Assembly: GCA_964035545.1 (NCBI GenBank)
Contig: OZ037765.1
Coordinates: 16,982,698 to 17,046,697, forward strand
Source: Bugula neritina
Lineage: Eukaryota; Bryozoa; Gymnolaemata; Cheilostomatida; Bugulidae
Direction: 5' to 3'
Length of the DNA: 64,000 nt
This document shows positions 12,701-25,980 of this stretch, piece by piece (position 1 is the first letter of the stretch; each line of letters starts with the position of its first letter). The notes beneath the pieces were generated by a model, which was given only the letters and a program-made list of their open reading frames with translations, searched no databases and was not told the DNA's origin. A program made the translations under genes and the position numbers.

Positions 12701-14860
12701 CCGGATGTGACTTGAATAAACAATTAGAGTCTAGAATAACAAGTTATCAAGAACATCTAGTTGACATAATATATAAGGTTTACTAGAAAGCAAGCCACTA
12801 TACATACATTAATATATAATATGTATGTAATTCATTAATGCTATGCAATCTTGTACATTTACGTAGCATGCAATCAATTTTTACTCAGATTTCTTTAGTT
12901 AAACATAAAATAATTAAGTCATTTTAGCATAAAATTGACCACAACATTAAGTTTCGGTTTCCTCAAGGAAGGGCAAAGGCCAGAATACATGCAAATGTCT
13001 CTAAGTGAATAATTACAGCTTGTAAACTATCGAAATAGAAAAGTTGTAAAGCACCATTTTTATTATTATTAGTACCATTCTATTATATATGCATTTACTT
13101 ACTTGCTGTTATTACGCACTTATTTTTCACTTTAGAAAATTTTCCCTTTGATTTCAAATAAAGTCAATAAATATTGCAAAAATATTTATACATGCATCAA
13201 TAAAATTGTTGCATATATGCCTCGTTAATTGACTGTATAGTATTCAGATTATTTAACATTTTAAAAGTATTTTTGTTCAATATATATATATAATAAATAT
13301 ATTATAAGTAATACCTAGTAATAAAAGTAATTAAGAAGTGTGTTGAACATAACTTTTTTGCTACCTTTCTCTTCTTTATTTTTCCCTTACTGCACCTACT
13401 CTTTAAAGTGGCAAATAAATAATACCTAATTATGCAGTAAGATAAAACGATACAGCTGCCCACTAATCTTTCAGACATCAATCCACATCAATTATATCTC
13501 TGTTCTTGTTAATCAACAAGCTGTCCTTTGCTGGACTCTAGTGTGAATACATAAACATAAGCTATTATAAATAGCAAACATTGCTAATATTGTCTGTAAA
13601 TGAGAAATAGTTTTACTGTCTACTTTTCAATGTTTATACTAAATTATGTTTTAGAACACCATTGACTTTCATTCACTTATATTATGTAAAATAGGTGATT
13701 TATTGCTATTAATGCTATTGTAGTTACATGCATTTTGAGTAAAAATAGCCTTTATACCAATGTTGAATGTTCATTAATGTTTTGTTTGAATTATAGCCAA
13801 GTTGTTGGTGATTGTGAAGGTTTGATATTGACTTCTTTTGTCTAAACAAAGTTAGATGTAATAACAGCTCAAAACTTGGTCTGTTATAAATTTAACGAGG
13901 ATTTAATGTTACATTTAGCTACTGAAGCTATTTTAGAGACTATCTAATTTACATCATTACTGTTTAGGAAATTAGTTCCTGAAAAGTTCTAATTTAATTT
14001 CTTAGTTTGTGCTTCAATTATAGAGCTCCCTTCCTTTCCTGTAGAACGCTAGAACGTCACTATATTATTATCTCTATAATATTACATGCATTATCTAGAT
14101 TTCAATATAACCTGCAATCCTCTAGTAGGTAACCGACTTCTTTATATAGACCAACACTACTGCTCCCCTCTTCCCCCCTTCCCCCCTCCGTCACTTTTGC
14201 AGACCTACAAGGAGGTAACCAGGGCAGTCCCTATTTTATGCAAGTAAACCCTCCTGCCTGATGAGACGTGTGCACATTATGAATATAAACAATAAATTTA
14301 AGGTTTTTTTGGTACAAGTTTGCTATTTGTGTACCACACTTCATCTATTTGGCAAATCTCCCTGGCATTACACTTCTAATAATGTTTAAGCCTTAAGGTG
14401 AATAAGTATGCAAAACATGTATAAGCTCATTTAGCAGTATGCTGAATGCATTTACAAATTATATATACAGCATTATGTGTAGCATTTGCATTTATGATAA
14501 TACACAACAACCTTCAGCTACATAGGCTTCAGTGTCAAACTCGGGTAGGCACCTGCATCTTGCTTCATGTTTATCGTTCTGTATAATTTATACAATGTAT
14601 TGTATATATACATACAGATTGGGGAGCCTATAAAGTAAGGGTATACATCACTTGTAGAGAGCAGGTCTGTATAACTATGTATAATTTTCTATTCTTCACT
14701 GTAGTATGGTAATATAAAACATTAGTGTATGTATTTGTATTAGAAATCAACTGCAGTATTATATGAAATAATATACCACTTTCGCCCCACACTATAGTAT
14801 GGGTATGTAGTATGAGTAATACACTGACAGCTGCTCTATTCTTAACATATGCAGACACAC

Positions 14861-15042
14861 CTTTTCCTTATTTTTACTTTGAGAAACTGGAACTGTTTTT
14901 GTAATCCTTAATGCATCCTCTGTCACAGGCCAAATGCCATTATAGTGAAGACTAAATTTAGAAATCAATCGTTGGCTCTTCAACACATTACGGCTACATT
15001 TATTGACTTCTGACACATCTATACTTTGCAATAGTGTGAGGC
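14861..15042 (-). other. Possible orphan coding exon, not recognised
   Basis: On the minus strand a 182-bp open segment is bounded by TTTTCTAG (acceptor, ending at 15043) and AAAAG|GTGTGT (donor after 14861). It reads in one frame for 60 codons, with content such as LTLLQSIDVSEVNKCS, ISKFSLHYNGIWPVTEDALR and KTVPVSQ. The composition looks more protein-like than the neighbouring ORFs. I recognise no family and found no convincing partner exon on the same strand, so it may be chance or a gene relic. Confidence 0.22.
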
Positions 15043-15862
15043 CTAGAAAATACAGCGCAGGCAAATTTGATTAGATTATTGAATTTTACAAGGTGATCGG
15101 CCTGAAATTAAATGTATGTTTAGCAGAATATTGATTGGCTCCATTTAGAGCTGCAGCATGCACATTTATATATCCTGTGGTTAACTGCTGACTCTTGACT
15201 TCTTGCTTCTCTCTGACTAAGCTATTCGTTCTTGGTTATACTATTAGGAGGATTTCTTTCAGCATTTTAACTTCTAAGCCATAACTAGTAAGTATTGCTC
15301 TATTCAGTTAGAACCAAAGCTATCATTATATCACTAGTAACCTAACTAATTATTTTAAAATGTATAATATAACGCTATAGAATAACTCTTAATACATTAG
15401 TAATAATCCGTGATAGTAAACCTAACAACTATTTGGGGTTTTATTTTGTTAAAAATAGCCTTACTGTTACGTAACCTCACACCAAATGGCATGCAAATGT
15501 GACCACAGATTTAGTAGAAACTGAAAATCTTACTAATTTATTAGACTCCACCCTGACATTCATCAAATGAGGGCTGTTCTTTTCTTCAGTTTGGGGTGAA
15601 ATAAGGTGCACACGTATCAGTTACAGAAGTCTTTGAAAGCATTTCAACCCCTTAAGAAGGTGGAAGCAAATGTATATCAATCAATAAAATTGGACAAGTA
15701 TAAAAACACAACATTGTCAATGCTAAAGATTAAGATTTTTTACTACAGGTAATATTTTTCTTCAATCGACGGATGCTGTATCCTTACGTTGTTAGTCAAT
15801 TCCGTAATAGTGTGTTGTTACAGGTTGCTCAATTTGCTGTAATATTTGTGTATCTTTGCTGA

Positions 15863-15876
15863 GGGGGGGGGGGGGG
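15863..15876. repeat. G homopolymer run (14 G)
   Basis: An uninterrupted run of 14 guanines in otherwise AT-rich DNA. It is likely length-polymorphic and a possible assembly-error site. Confidence 0.8.
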
Positions 15877-16704
15877 AGTGACCATGGACCCATGTATGGG
15901 TGTTGTATAAAAGGTGTCAAGCAACATTCTCAATAATTGTTTCAAGTTACCTGCAAAGCTACCAGTGCCAGAAATGCTATTGTTTCTGCAATTCAAATTG
16001 GAAGCTGACAATCTAGGGGTTTGGCAACCAGAGTCGCTGTTTTATAGTTTCTAACCGTAACTTAGAAACCAGGCAACACCCTTTGGCTCTCACCAGGTGA
16101 TGAGCAATACTTGATACTGCCAACCTGGTAAAATATGCAGCAAAGTTCAACCACTGAGTCAACTTGTATTAATCATAATATTTAGGTAATAAATAGCCAC
16201 ATCTCTGTATGTACAAGAATAAACTTGTACCACACTCAAGTGAATGTACTTTATCTTGGCTTCAACAACTGTCATTCAATAACCTTTTTAGTAGGATTTA
16301 AACATTTTATAAACTAATATGTCTTTCAAAGGCCCTCTTGAACTTTTAGCTGATGCTAAAGTTATAAAAACCATACGATTTTTATATGAGTTTCATGAAT
16401 AGTCTGCACAATTTGCATTATTAAAAATATCACATTTTCAAGCACTGAAGAGTATCGATTTCTACTCCTCTATTCTGGCGATATACATGCTAGATTGCAT
16501 ACAGAGAAACAATAGTCTATACTCTATTATATAAACGTTGTCACCAAATAGGGTGGGCGAAAACAGGCACCTTATGGAGAGAGTAACTTCTACTCAATGA
16601 GAAGTTTATTACGTATTATGAGAGATAATATTTTTAAATTTATTTTTTCAGATTGAGGCCGAAGGAAAATCTAAATCATTTAGTCTGACTTCCTTTTCCT
16701 CGCA

Positions 16705-19700
16705 ATGTTTTGTCTCAAACCAAATCTAAAGTTGAAATGGAGAGCGGGACTTGTGATGTTAGTGGGACTGGCCAGTCTGGTCTACTTCATGTTGATATCT
16801 ATCCTTAACCCTGCAGCAAATGGGTTCAATGAAGCAGGAGCTAGAGATAGATTGTATAAAGCTGCGGGAGGACACCTTATTGCTCCAAGATTTCTAGTGG
16901 ATAAAAGCTCATGGGCTACATCAAACTTCTCCAGTGCTGACTATCAGTTTCATGATGAGCCAGCCAGGGGTCACAAGGTTATCCTTTATCTTTAATTGCA
17001 TTTACCTTTGAAAAAAGATAGCTATAATATTACACATGAGGCTGGAATAAGTGGCAAGGCCGGTCATTCATTCATACAAGTTTATTTATGCTTGCCTAAG
17101 TTTTCAAATTACTGAAATAAATTAACTTATAGTAGGCTACTTCAAATCAACTATTGGAAAGGAATAATAAGAATATCTGGTCCAGAATCTGGTATACACT
17201 TTACTAGCTCTGAGCACAGGTGTTGGACTGCCATTGTTTTGGTGCCATTTTCAAGTTTTACTATATACACTGTTATATATAACTTCTTATATGTTCGTAA
17301 TTATAAATTGTTATTGAACTTTATAACATTGGCATGTTGAAGAGAGAGAGCTAATTATACTCTTTTATACTTGTAGATAAATAATGTTGAGGAATCGGTT
17401 AGAAGAAAGTTTTTGTTTAAAGAGAAACCTCATTTGGAAGTGGACTACTCAAAGGGATATATCAACAAGGCATTCACACCCAGAAGAAGAGATGGGGAGT
17501 TGTTTACTCATGAGATCTATCAGATGACTCCTGCTCAGCTGATCTACCATATCAATGCTTACAGACACAAGGCTAGACGAGCTGGCAAAAGGATGAACAT
17601 ATTTGATGACAGTGCTGTGAAGTGAGTGCCAACTAAACTAGAATACTTGGGGTGGTAGCAGTAAACCCCATTAAACTAATAGGTTATGTGTAAAAGTTTA
17701 TGTTCATGCAATTAATCTAGCCAAGGCACAAATAAGAAAACATTATTACCTGATGGCTGCTTTAGTACGGATGTATTTTTACATTAAACTATTTGAAAGT
17801 GATTGAACTATGAGTTCCTGTTCTGAAAAATTCCCTTTGCTAGACATAAATCATTAGAAAAATAATGTATTTATAGCCTATTAAGAGTATTTTCAAACAT
17901 CTTTATATGGATATCACATGCATATAAATTTTGATTAATTACTCTAGACAAAACTTTCTATACAGCAGTAAATATGTATGTGTATAGTATGTACACGTAT
18001 TACAATCTTATACAGGGAACGTGGAAACACACTCAAAAACTGGGAGTTGTGGTATCTCAATATATCTCAATATGAAATATATCGCCATGATGACCCAATA
18101 ATTGATAAGATGCTACATAACTTAGCCATGCTGCCTGTGACGGATTCCAGTGAGTGAAAACCTACTATAACTGTGTAATGTTCTTTTTTTGAAAATACTA
18201 AAATGATCAATTATCACCAATATTTATTGTGATGAAAAGAATGAATGCTATGCAGTACAGTTGGTTATATGACACGTTCTGTCATGTATTTTTGCTAAGA
18301 CTGTACCAATTACTGTCAGAAGATGACACTGACAAAATGACAAATTTGCCACAATAACTACAAACACAAGCTGGCACATGTCGTTTATAGTTGTTTAATG
18401 CCTCAACAATATATTTAGCTATAACAGAGAATTCTAGGCTCCTAATGGCACCTGGAAATGGTAGCACCAACACATTATCAATTCATAAGATACTTACTGG
18501 TTTTGTTAGTGGCTCGTGATTATGCTAATTCCACAATTGAAAATCTTAAAAGAATGAGATATTTAGTTATATATTAGTTATTATTATAAGTTGTTGCAAT
18601 ACATAATCACTGTCAACTGAGCAGCCCTGCATCAATATCTAATATAACTGTTCACAGAACAACTATCAGGAGGGACTCAGTTGAAGCTAAAGCTAACCTA
18701 TTCTGATGATCTGAATGGTCTATGGAAGCCAATGAGGTATGTAATTGCTTTTACTGCATGTGATATGCATATCTGATAATTTTATATTGTCAAAATTATG
18801 CAATAGGCAAAACATTATTTTATAACTTTGATCTTATAACTCTGTCGCTATTGTAATGAGCATGCAGTATCTTTATCTGGTTCAACTAGTTTTACAATGA
18901 GAAAAAGTTGATTAAGTTTTCTTGTAACAAGTCAGCTGGTGCTAATCTTAAACCAAAAAAATAATTATTTTGTAGGTTTACAAGAGACACGGAAACCCTG
19001 ATTAATCACTACTACTTCAGTGACTATGAGAGACACACAGCAGAAATAGCAGCTTTCCATCTTGATAGGTGAACGTCTATTAATTTATTAATTAATTCAT
19101 TGGTGCACTTGGTGGGCGCATGGTGTGATTTGATAAGGCTTTTATAAAACAATAACAACTTACTCAAAACCTGTCAGTTCAGACAATGCAGAAACAATTT
19201 TTTATGTAAATTTTATTATAACGTTTAAATGAATAAGAAGCAATACTGATTAAAATACAATTTTGTTATATATATAACTATAATGGTTTAGCGCCAACTC
19301 AGTGCAGGAAATTTGAGACACCTATTGTTTTAATATTACATTAATTTTCCAGTAAAACACTAAAAGACAAAAATAACTATTACTGGGTCATAATTTTAAT
19401 TAAATGCAGCCACATGCATGTATGCAAATAATTAAATGTATAGTATATTTAATAAAAAGGATGCTCTCATGTTTACACTCCATTATAAGCCTACCAGTAT
19501 AAACACTGTGTTACTTGATTTGTAGAGTATTTGGCTTCCGAAGGAGTCCACCAATATCTGGTAGAATATTGAACATCACTGCAGATATTAAGAGGTACGC
19601 TAGTGACCGGTTCCGCAAAACAATGTTTTATTCGCCTGTAGGCAATTTGTGCTTTTATGGCAAATGCTCCTATTACTGCGACTCCAACCATGCAATATGC

Positions 19701-21673
19701 GGCCACCCTGATTGGATTGAGGGCTCTGTAGCAGCCTTCCTTCCAGAGGATGATTTTGCACCTAGAGAACACAGACGAAACCCTTGGAGAAGATCGTACA
19801 GGTGAGTCATATTAGTTCTAAAAGGCATCGGTTTCCGCAGTTGTGTCATGTGGCTACATTTTTGCAACTAGCTTGTTTTTTGAGTAAATTAATTACATGA
19901 GTCAAACATTATAGGTTGCGTTTATACCTTTGCTGAAAAAAGTACCGAGTTTAAGTTAATAATGCTTGTTCGGGTACCCCTTTATAGTCAAACTGAAACT
20001 CGTTGAAATCATATTGATGCGGTTGCTCACTTTCTGAAATTGAAATTTGACTCGCATAATAGCTATTTGATGCCCTTTGTAAACGTCGTGAATTAGGGAA
20101 GCGGAAAGCATAAAAGCGATAATTGAGAAGGCGTAGGCTATATAATTATAACCGTATAAGTACGTTGTCTAATCACCAAAGTAATAACTAAATAACGATG
20201 TTTACAAGGAGTTATTACTCCTATTCTAAAATTGGCCGATTAAGTTATCACAGTACGAAAGTTTCAACGAGTGGCTTTTACAATGCAATGCAACTCGGAG
20301 AAATTTCAACCCGGCCAAATTGAAATTTTGACCGAAAATCGTGAAGGTATAAACGCAACTTTAGACTTGAAGAATAAAATTAGGTTGAAAACCAAAAATT
20401 TAGTAAAGGATTTAAAAAACTGTAGTCACAAGCAAAGCTTCAATGCTTTCATGTTATTTATGAAAATGGACACTAAAGTCATCCAGTAATAACCATAATA
20501 TAATAAACTATAAAACTATAATGAAGATATTACAGAGTATATTTCATAACCATATTCTGCTTTATTCAGCCGCTATCGAAAAGCTGTATGGGAAACAGAG
20601 CCTGATTATTGTGATGGAGTCAAGCAGACACCTCCTTTTGATAGTGGGCGGGTGCTCATCGACCTCATTGACCTTCACATATTTGACTTTATCCAAGGTG
20701 CCTATAGATTATTATACAATATTATTATGCATAACATATTGTTTTCTTTTGTCTGTTTCATTAGTGTAAAACTAATACATAGACTGTATTATAGTATATG
20801 CATGCATTATCTTTCTATTCAGCACATGTTACTTATAGTAGGTAGTTAGACTAACTTTTTCAAAATATTAATAAACAACATCATGTTATATTGCAGGCAA
20901 TATGGATAGACACCATTATGAAGTATATGATTTTCCAGAAGACTGGAAAAATGACACAATACCAGTACTGCTAGACAATGGAAGAGGGTAAGTATATGAT
21001 GTTACAAATTTCTTTTGTGATTACAGAAATCAAATTCTAACAAACCTAAAATTTAAGGAACAAAGTTATGAAATTTTCTTAATCATTCTAATAGTAACTA
21101 AAATTTATGCAAGTAACATCTGTGTTACCGTAGTATTATAATCTAAAACTTTACTTCATCTTATATATAAAAGCATTGAAATCAACATTGAGCAGCCTAA
21201 TTTTTAAGATTTTTGCATTACTTGGAACATGTTGTTAGTAAGAAAGCAATTACTGGAGACATGCACCCCGTAGCGTCATGTATGAATCTTGAGAGCAATT
21301 AGGTTGTACAGACAGAGAGTTTGGTGCTGTTTATGTGTTATATTGTGGCATAGACTCGATGAAATTAATAAAATTGTTTTAATGTTGCAGATGGGGAAAA
21401 ATGTACAGAGATGAAATCAGCATATTAGTTCCTCTACAACAATGCTGTCAAGTCAGATACTCTACTTTACAGAAACTTATACTCTTTGATGAAGGTCCAT
21501 ATAAACTGAGTAAACTTCTAGATTATTCTACTTCCAAGGATCCGCTTTACCCAATTTTAGTAGGTGGGCACCTTCCAGCTGTTGACAGACGAGTTAAAAT
21601 TATACTCAAAGAGCTACAGAAATGTATTTCAGATCACGGGTGGAAAAAAGTTGTCATAGACGATGGGTTCTAG
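16705..21673 (+). CDS. FAM20C: FAM20C-like Golgi/secreted Ser/Thr protein kinase, 533 aa, 9 exons
   Basis: FAM20C-type kinases phosphorylate secreted proteins at S-x-E sites in the Golgi lumen. Coding exons: 16705-16977, 17377-17621, 18016-18149, 18658-18736, 18976-19068, 19526-19801, 20570-20697, 20897-20987 and 21391-21673; all phases agree. Residues 14-34 form a signal-anchor helix. The kinase core starts near [11 protein letters not shown]. Expected functional residues are K241 (LWKPMR), E262 and E267 ([14 protein letters not shown]), D413 (GNMDRHHYE) and D436 (LLDNGRG). Cysteines in [16 protein letters not shown] and QQCC match the family disulfides. FYFSDYERH-type, NPWRRSY, VKQTPP and [10 protein letters not shown] stretches favour FAM20C (584 aa in human) over the xylose kinase FAM20B (409 aa). 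The family's usual DNGRGFG reads DNGRGWG here. The acidic helix residue lost in the pseudokinase FAM20A appears present, so activity is expected. The start is the first ATG after the acceptor at 16651. An invertebrate gene may be co-orthologous to both FAM20A and FAM20C. Confidence 0.92.
19915..20359. mobile_element. MITE, family B (GTTGCGTTTATACCTT termini)
   Basis: A 445-bp element inside intron 6 of the FAM20C-like gene. Its 16-bp ends GTTGCGTTTATACCTT (19915-19930) and AAGGTATAAACGCAAC (20344-20359) are perfect inverted repeats. A second inverted pair, ACTCGTTGAAA, lies about 85 bp further in on each side (19998-20008 and 20262-20272). A short ORF overlapping it (20271-20489) has no family resemblance. 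The structure fits a non-autonomous DNA transposon. I see no clear target-site duplication. Confidence 0.7.
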
Positions 21674-22161
21674 TGTTTAGCAGTTATTTGCAATGGCATG
21701 GTGGGCAAAGTACTGACTCTTGTGTCAAATTGTCAGGAACTGCACAGAGCTGCATATGCTTCTAAATAACTTATTTTACAAAAATGAGGGTCAAAAGTTT
21801 TTTTAATGTATATATATTTAATTTTATATATATGTAAGAATGAGAAGTTTACTAAATCGTGCTTAGCTCATGTTGGCAGTTTTAGTTTTGTCTCTAAAGT
21901 AATATTTTATTTATATGATTCTTCGTTGACTAAAGGTAAATCTAGTCTTACTAAAGCTCTAGTCATTCCATTTCTCTTTTATGTCAAGCTAGATGAGAAA
22001 GTTGTCTAGTGAGCCATAATATAACTAGACTAATTGTTATTTTGTTGCTATTTTTATTTTTCTGTTCTAACGATAACATAGTGATATTTTTATAGATCTG
22101 TGTTTTATTTTGCTATAAGCAGTGAGGTCTTGAATACTATGGCACAGGTTGTTAAGTTTAC

Positions 22162-22167
22162 AATAAA
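22162..22167 (+). terminator. Candidate poly(A) signal of the FAM20C-like gene
   Basis: AATAAA about 490 bp after the stop codon at 21673. It is the first canonical hexamer found downstream of the stop. The true cleavage site needs transcript data. Confidence 0.3.
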
Positions 22168-24456
22168 ACAAATCAGCTATTTATTGCTAAAATCTACATA
22201 AGATTGACTAGATACAGTGTCATATAGTTTATACTATTTTCATGAATAATGTATACAAGTTATTATGAACAAAAGAAACCACGTAGCTTACTATCATACC
22301 GATTTCGCAAGTATTTTGATGCAAATGCAGAGACTGAAGGCATACAGATTTTATGTCATAAATCATAAGCAAAACTTCATGCTAAAGCTTATTAATAGTA
22401 TATATATATATATATTGAAAAAATGTAGTTTTAACTGTGATGTATAGGCAATTAATTAAGAAGGAAACAAATTCTAAATTCCAGTTTTATACAGGAATTG
22501 AGGAAACAATTTTTTTGCAAAATTGGCATTGTTCATATTTTTGTCGACTAAAGTCATCATTATTTGTTAAAAGATAGTTTTGCCAAAACTTTCTATAGCT
22601 TTAAGTATTTATTAGCTGTATCATTTTATATACACATGCATTTAAAATATTTTTTTACTTCTGTTGGTATATATCTCTCTTCTCTCTTGCATCTTTTATT
22701 TTGGGAAATACTATTTGGAGTAGAGAACTCTTTAAACTTTGTGTGCATGGAAAAGTTGTAAATTGTTAAAATATGAATATATTTAATGAAGGTAACTAAA
22801 AACATGAGAATGGCCTCTCGCTACGGAGAGTTCTTAAAACTGATGTAGGGAACTCTCTGTATGCTTTGCATCAAGCTAAAAGAAGGAAATCACTGAAAGA
22901 GCTGTGCTTTTATGGGACAAAATAATAGTGTCTGTTTAACAGGTTATATGATAAATCATTATTTTTTAGAAAACCATTATTTAATCATTTGATCCAAGTA
23001 AGCAAAAATTCAAATGGATGACTGTGTTGTACAGTATCAACAACTAAATTGAGAGCTTTTCTTCGAGTGTATTTGAAGCATTTGCTCAAACTCTATTGGG
23101 CCGGATCTTCACTGGCCTGACATTTATATGCATAGTGCTTAGATGCAGCACCTCTGATGAAGCACGAGCTATATAAACCCATTTAGCTTCAGTTCTTCAA
23201 CTTCAGAGCAGGGTTTTCTAATGTAGACTGTGAGATTCCGTGAGAGTTGTGATCTGAATAATGCAATGAAAGTTCCAATTATTGGATTGCAGAAGTTTAG
23301 ATCAAGAAGCATGACACTAATTGAAACTTTTTATGGGTTGTAGAGCACTCAACAAGCATATAGCTTTTGTTAAACTATAGCCCTAGCTACGACATCACAC
23401 ACAGATCTATTTTTAACCTAATTGAAAGGACTCAGCATTAAATTATTTTGGAACTTAGTGCTTTGTATTCATGCATATACATACCCACAACTCCAACTTA
23501 GTGAGAGCACTCAGTTTAAATATTTTGCTATAGACTATAGTCATATTGTTAAAACTACCTATTAACTTACTAAAAGTATAATAAAAAAGTGTAATACTAT
23601 GTTCAGTAAAGTTACATCTTAACAGAAACTAAGTTACAGATCATGCTAATGTTGTTAAACATTACAACATGGTTGGAGTAATGTGATACGACAACTCAAT
23701 TTACTCAACCATTGTGAAACTAAAGGTACTGGCCAATCTAATAAGTATCAGTTTCTCAGCTCTATGTTACACAAGTAATATGATATTGTATGTAATTAAT
23801 ATTTATCAGAATTGATTGAAGGCTCAATTATTTACCAATAAAATGTTTTGAGCAGTTTACCTTATGCCTAATGCATTTAATCTTTTATTTTAATTTTGAC
23901 ATGCACAGTTACTTTTTGTTTTCCAAAATCAAATAATAAGATTTTCATGCATATGGTAATTATTAATAAAGTTATTTAAACACTCTAGTATTTGCTATAG
24001 TTACAAAAAAGGTGGGCACAGGTCCTACTTTATACATAGTGAACTTTCTTACATGCTTGGATTGTTGAAAATTATTCTGCAAACGATAACACAAGCCTAG
24101 ACAAAAGATGGTGTAAACATACTTGCATGTTTATAATTACAGAGTCAGTTACCAACTAGTAATAGTCTAGCTGTGTGCATAATATGATAGCAATTAATTA
24201 AACTATTTGAACTCTTGACCAGAAAACCTTGGAAATTTGATTTAAACCTGGTAACTGTTTGACTGCTCAGCAACTCTAAATTGAAATTAGTATTTCACTT
24301 AAAAATTAGAAAATCAGAAAGTTAAATACATGATACAAATTATTTAAATATATACAACAAATGACTTCTTAGGCAACAGAAAATGCACGTATTTGATTAT
24401 AGTGGTTTCTAGAACAAACTTTCATAATTTTAACAACTTGTTAGAAATCAGTTTTA

Positions 24457-25185
24457 TATGTGCTAATAGTTGCACTAACGTGCCAAAAAGTGCCCAAATG
24501 TGCTAAAATGTGCTAATAGGTGACCTAATGTGCTGAAAAGTGCCCAAATGTGCTGAAAAGTGCCCAGATTGGCTAAAATGGGCTAAATGTGCTAATAGTT
24601 GCACTAAAGTGCTGAAAAGTGCCCAAATGTGCCAAAAAGTGACTAAATGTGCTAATAGTTGCACTAATACGCTGAAAAGTACTGAAACGTGTTGAAAAGT
24701 GCTCATATGTGTTCAAATGGGCTAAAACGTGCTAAAATGTGCTAATAGGTGCCTTAATATGCTGAAAAGTGCTGAAAAGTGCTGAAAAGTGCTGAAAAAT
24801 GCCCAACTGTGCTAAAAAGTGCTCAAATGTGCTAAAAAGTGCTCAAATGTGCTAAAATGGGCTAATTGTGCTAATAGTTGCACTATTGTGCTGAAAAGTG
24901 CTGAAACGTGTTAAAAAGTGCTCAAATGTGCTCAGAAGTGCCCACATGTACTAAAATGTGTTAAATGTGCTAATAGGTGCCCTAATTTGCTGAAAAATGC
25001 CCAAATGTGCGAAAAAGTGCTCAAATGAGCTAAAATGGGCTAAATGTGCTAAAGATTTCACTAAGGTGCTGAAAAGTGCCCAAATGTGTTAAAATAGGCT
25101 CAATGCGCTAATAGTTGCACTAATGTTTTCAAAAGATGCCCAAATGTGCTAAATTGGGCTAAATGTGCTAATACTTTTGACACAC
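24457..25185. repeat. Degenerate minisatellite built from about 10-bp GTGCTRAAAA-type units
   Basis: About 730 bp of related decamers such as GTGCTGAAAA, GTGCCCAAAT, GTGCTAAAAT, GGGCTAAAT and GTGCTAATAG. They are arranged in larger blocks punctuated by CTAATAGTTGCACTAA or CTAATAGGTGCCCTAA. The CTAATA marker recurs at roughly 24462, 24512, 24590, 24650, 24741, 24870, 24967, 25107 and 25165, so the higher-order blocks vary from about 50 to 130 bp. A minus-strand ORF over it (24503-24706) merely translates the repeat and is not a gene. Confidence 0.85.
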
Positions 25186-25980
25186 TACCTATACATGTCA
25201 CTATACTACAATAAATGCAATATATTGCTTTGGTATGTTTATCTGGTAAATAAGTTTCAAACTCATGTTAAGCAATAAATGCACACTACGATGTGCACAA
25301 TATGTGATTTTGTTTGAGTTTTTGTAAGTTGATTACCTAATAGAATAACAATCTGTCCTGATTGTACTTGGTCATTACCATGTAGAGTGCAGAGAACATA
25401 CAATTTTGCATCAAATTGACATGCAAGCATATTATATTGTTTTAACCTTTTAATAAAACAACTGCCAGTTAACAGAGTTTTAAACAAAATAACTATATAA
25501 TTATGCATGAACAACATACTATGCATACAACAAACTACTGATCAAGCTTACTTGAAGTTGTCTTCTTCAACTAGACCCTATTTGCTGTACATTAAACCAT
25601 TGAAATTATAGTTATAGTTCATTGCATTCAACACTTATTCATAAAAAAATAAAAAAAACATGCCTGTTGTAAATGTAAATATTGCATTATTTATTTTATT
25701 TAGACCAATTTAAAAATGAAAACCCTAATTTCTCAATTCGAAATAATCGATTGCACAAATAATACTTTAAATTTCGACTTCTCAAGTTGAATGCGGGATG
25801 GTTTATTTATCGATATTTGTTATTTGCATTAACTTTTATGTTGGGAGTTCAACTAGTATTTCCATATTGGTATTCTAGTTCCCGTTTTAAGCATAGTCAT
25901 AAACGTGGCTATAAATATGTAAAATTTATTCAGTAATAGTAAAAATACAATAATTTTGTTTAGAGTGAATTATTACTATA

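Larger units (their letters stand above)
9401..16651. other. Intergenic region between FLCN and the FAM20C-like gene
   Basis: This is 7.2 kb of AT-rich DNA. It holds the RTE fragment at 9531-9738, a solo family-A MITE-like end near 13377-13411 (a run ending CCCTTACTGCACCTA), a run of 14 G at 15863-15876, and one ambiguous minus-strand exon candidate at 14861-15042. Short ORFs elsewhere look random. The last bases before 16652 (polypyrimidine then CAG) are an acceptor, so the 5' part of the FAM20C-like transcript probably starts somewhere inside this gap. Confidence 0.5.

Noticed and set aside
20271-20489. 72-aa plus-strand ORF in intron 6 of the FAM20C-like gene
   Set aside because: It starts inside the family-B MITE, overlaps its end and reads Lys/Asn-rich filler; the flanking exons join in frame without it.
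24503-24706. 67-aa repetitive ORF (LLAHLVTFWHIW-type repeats)
   Set aside because: It is a translation of the decamer minisatellite, not a gene.
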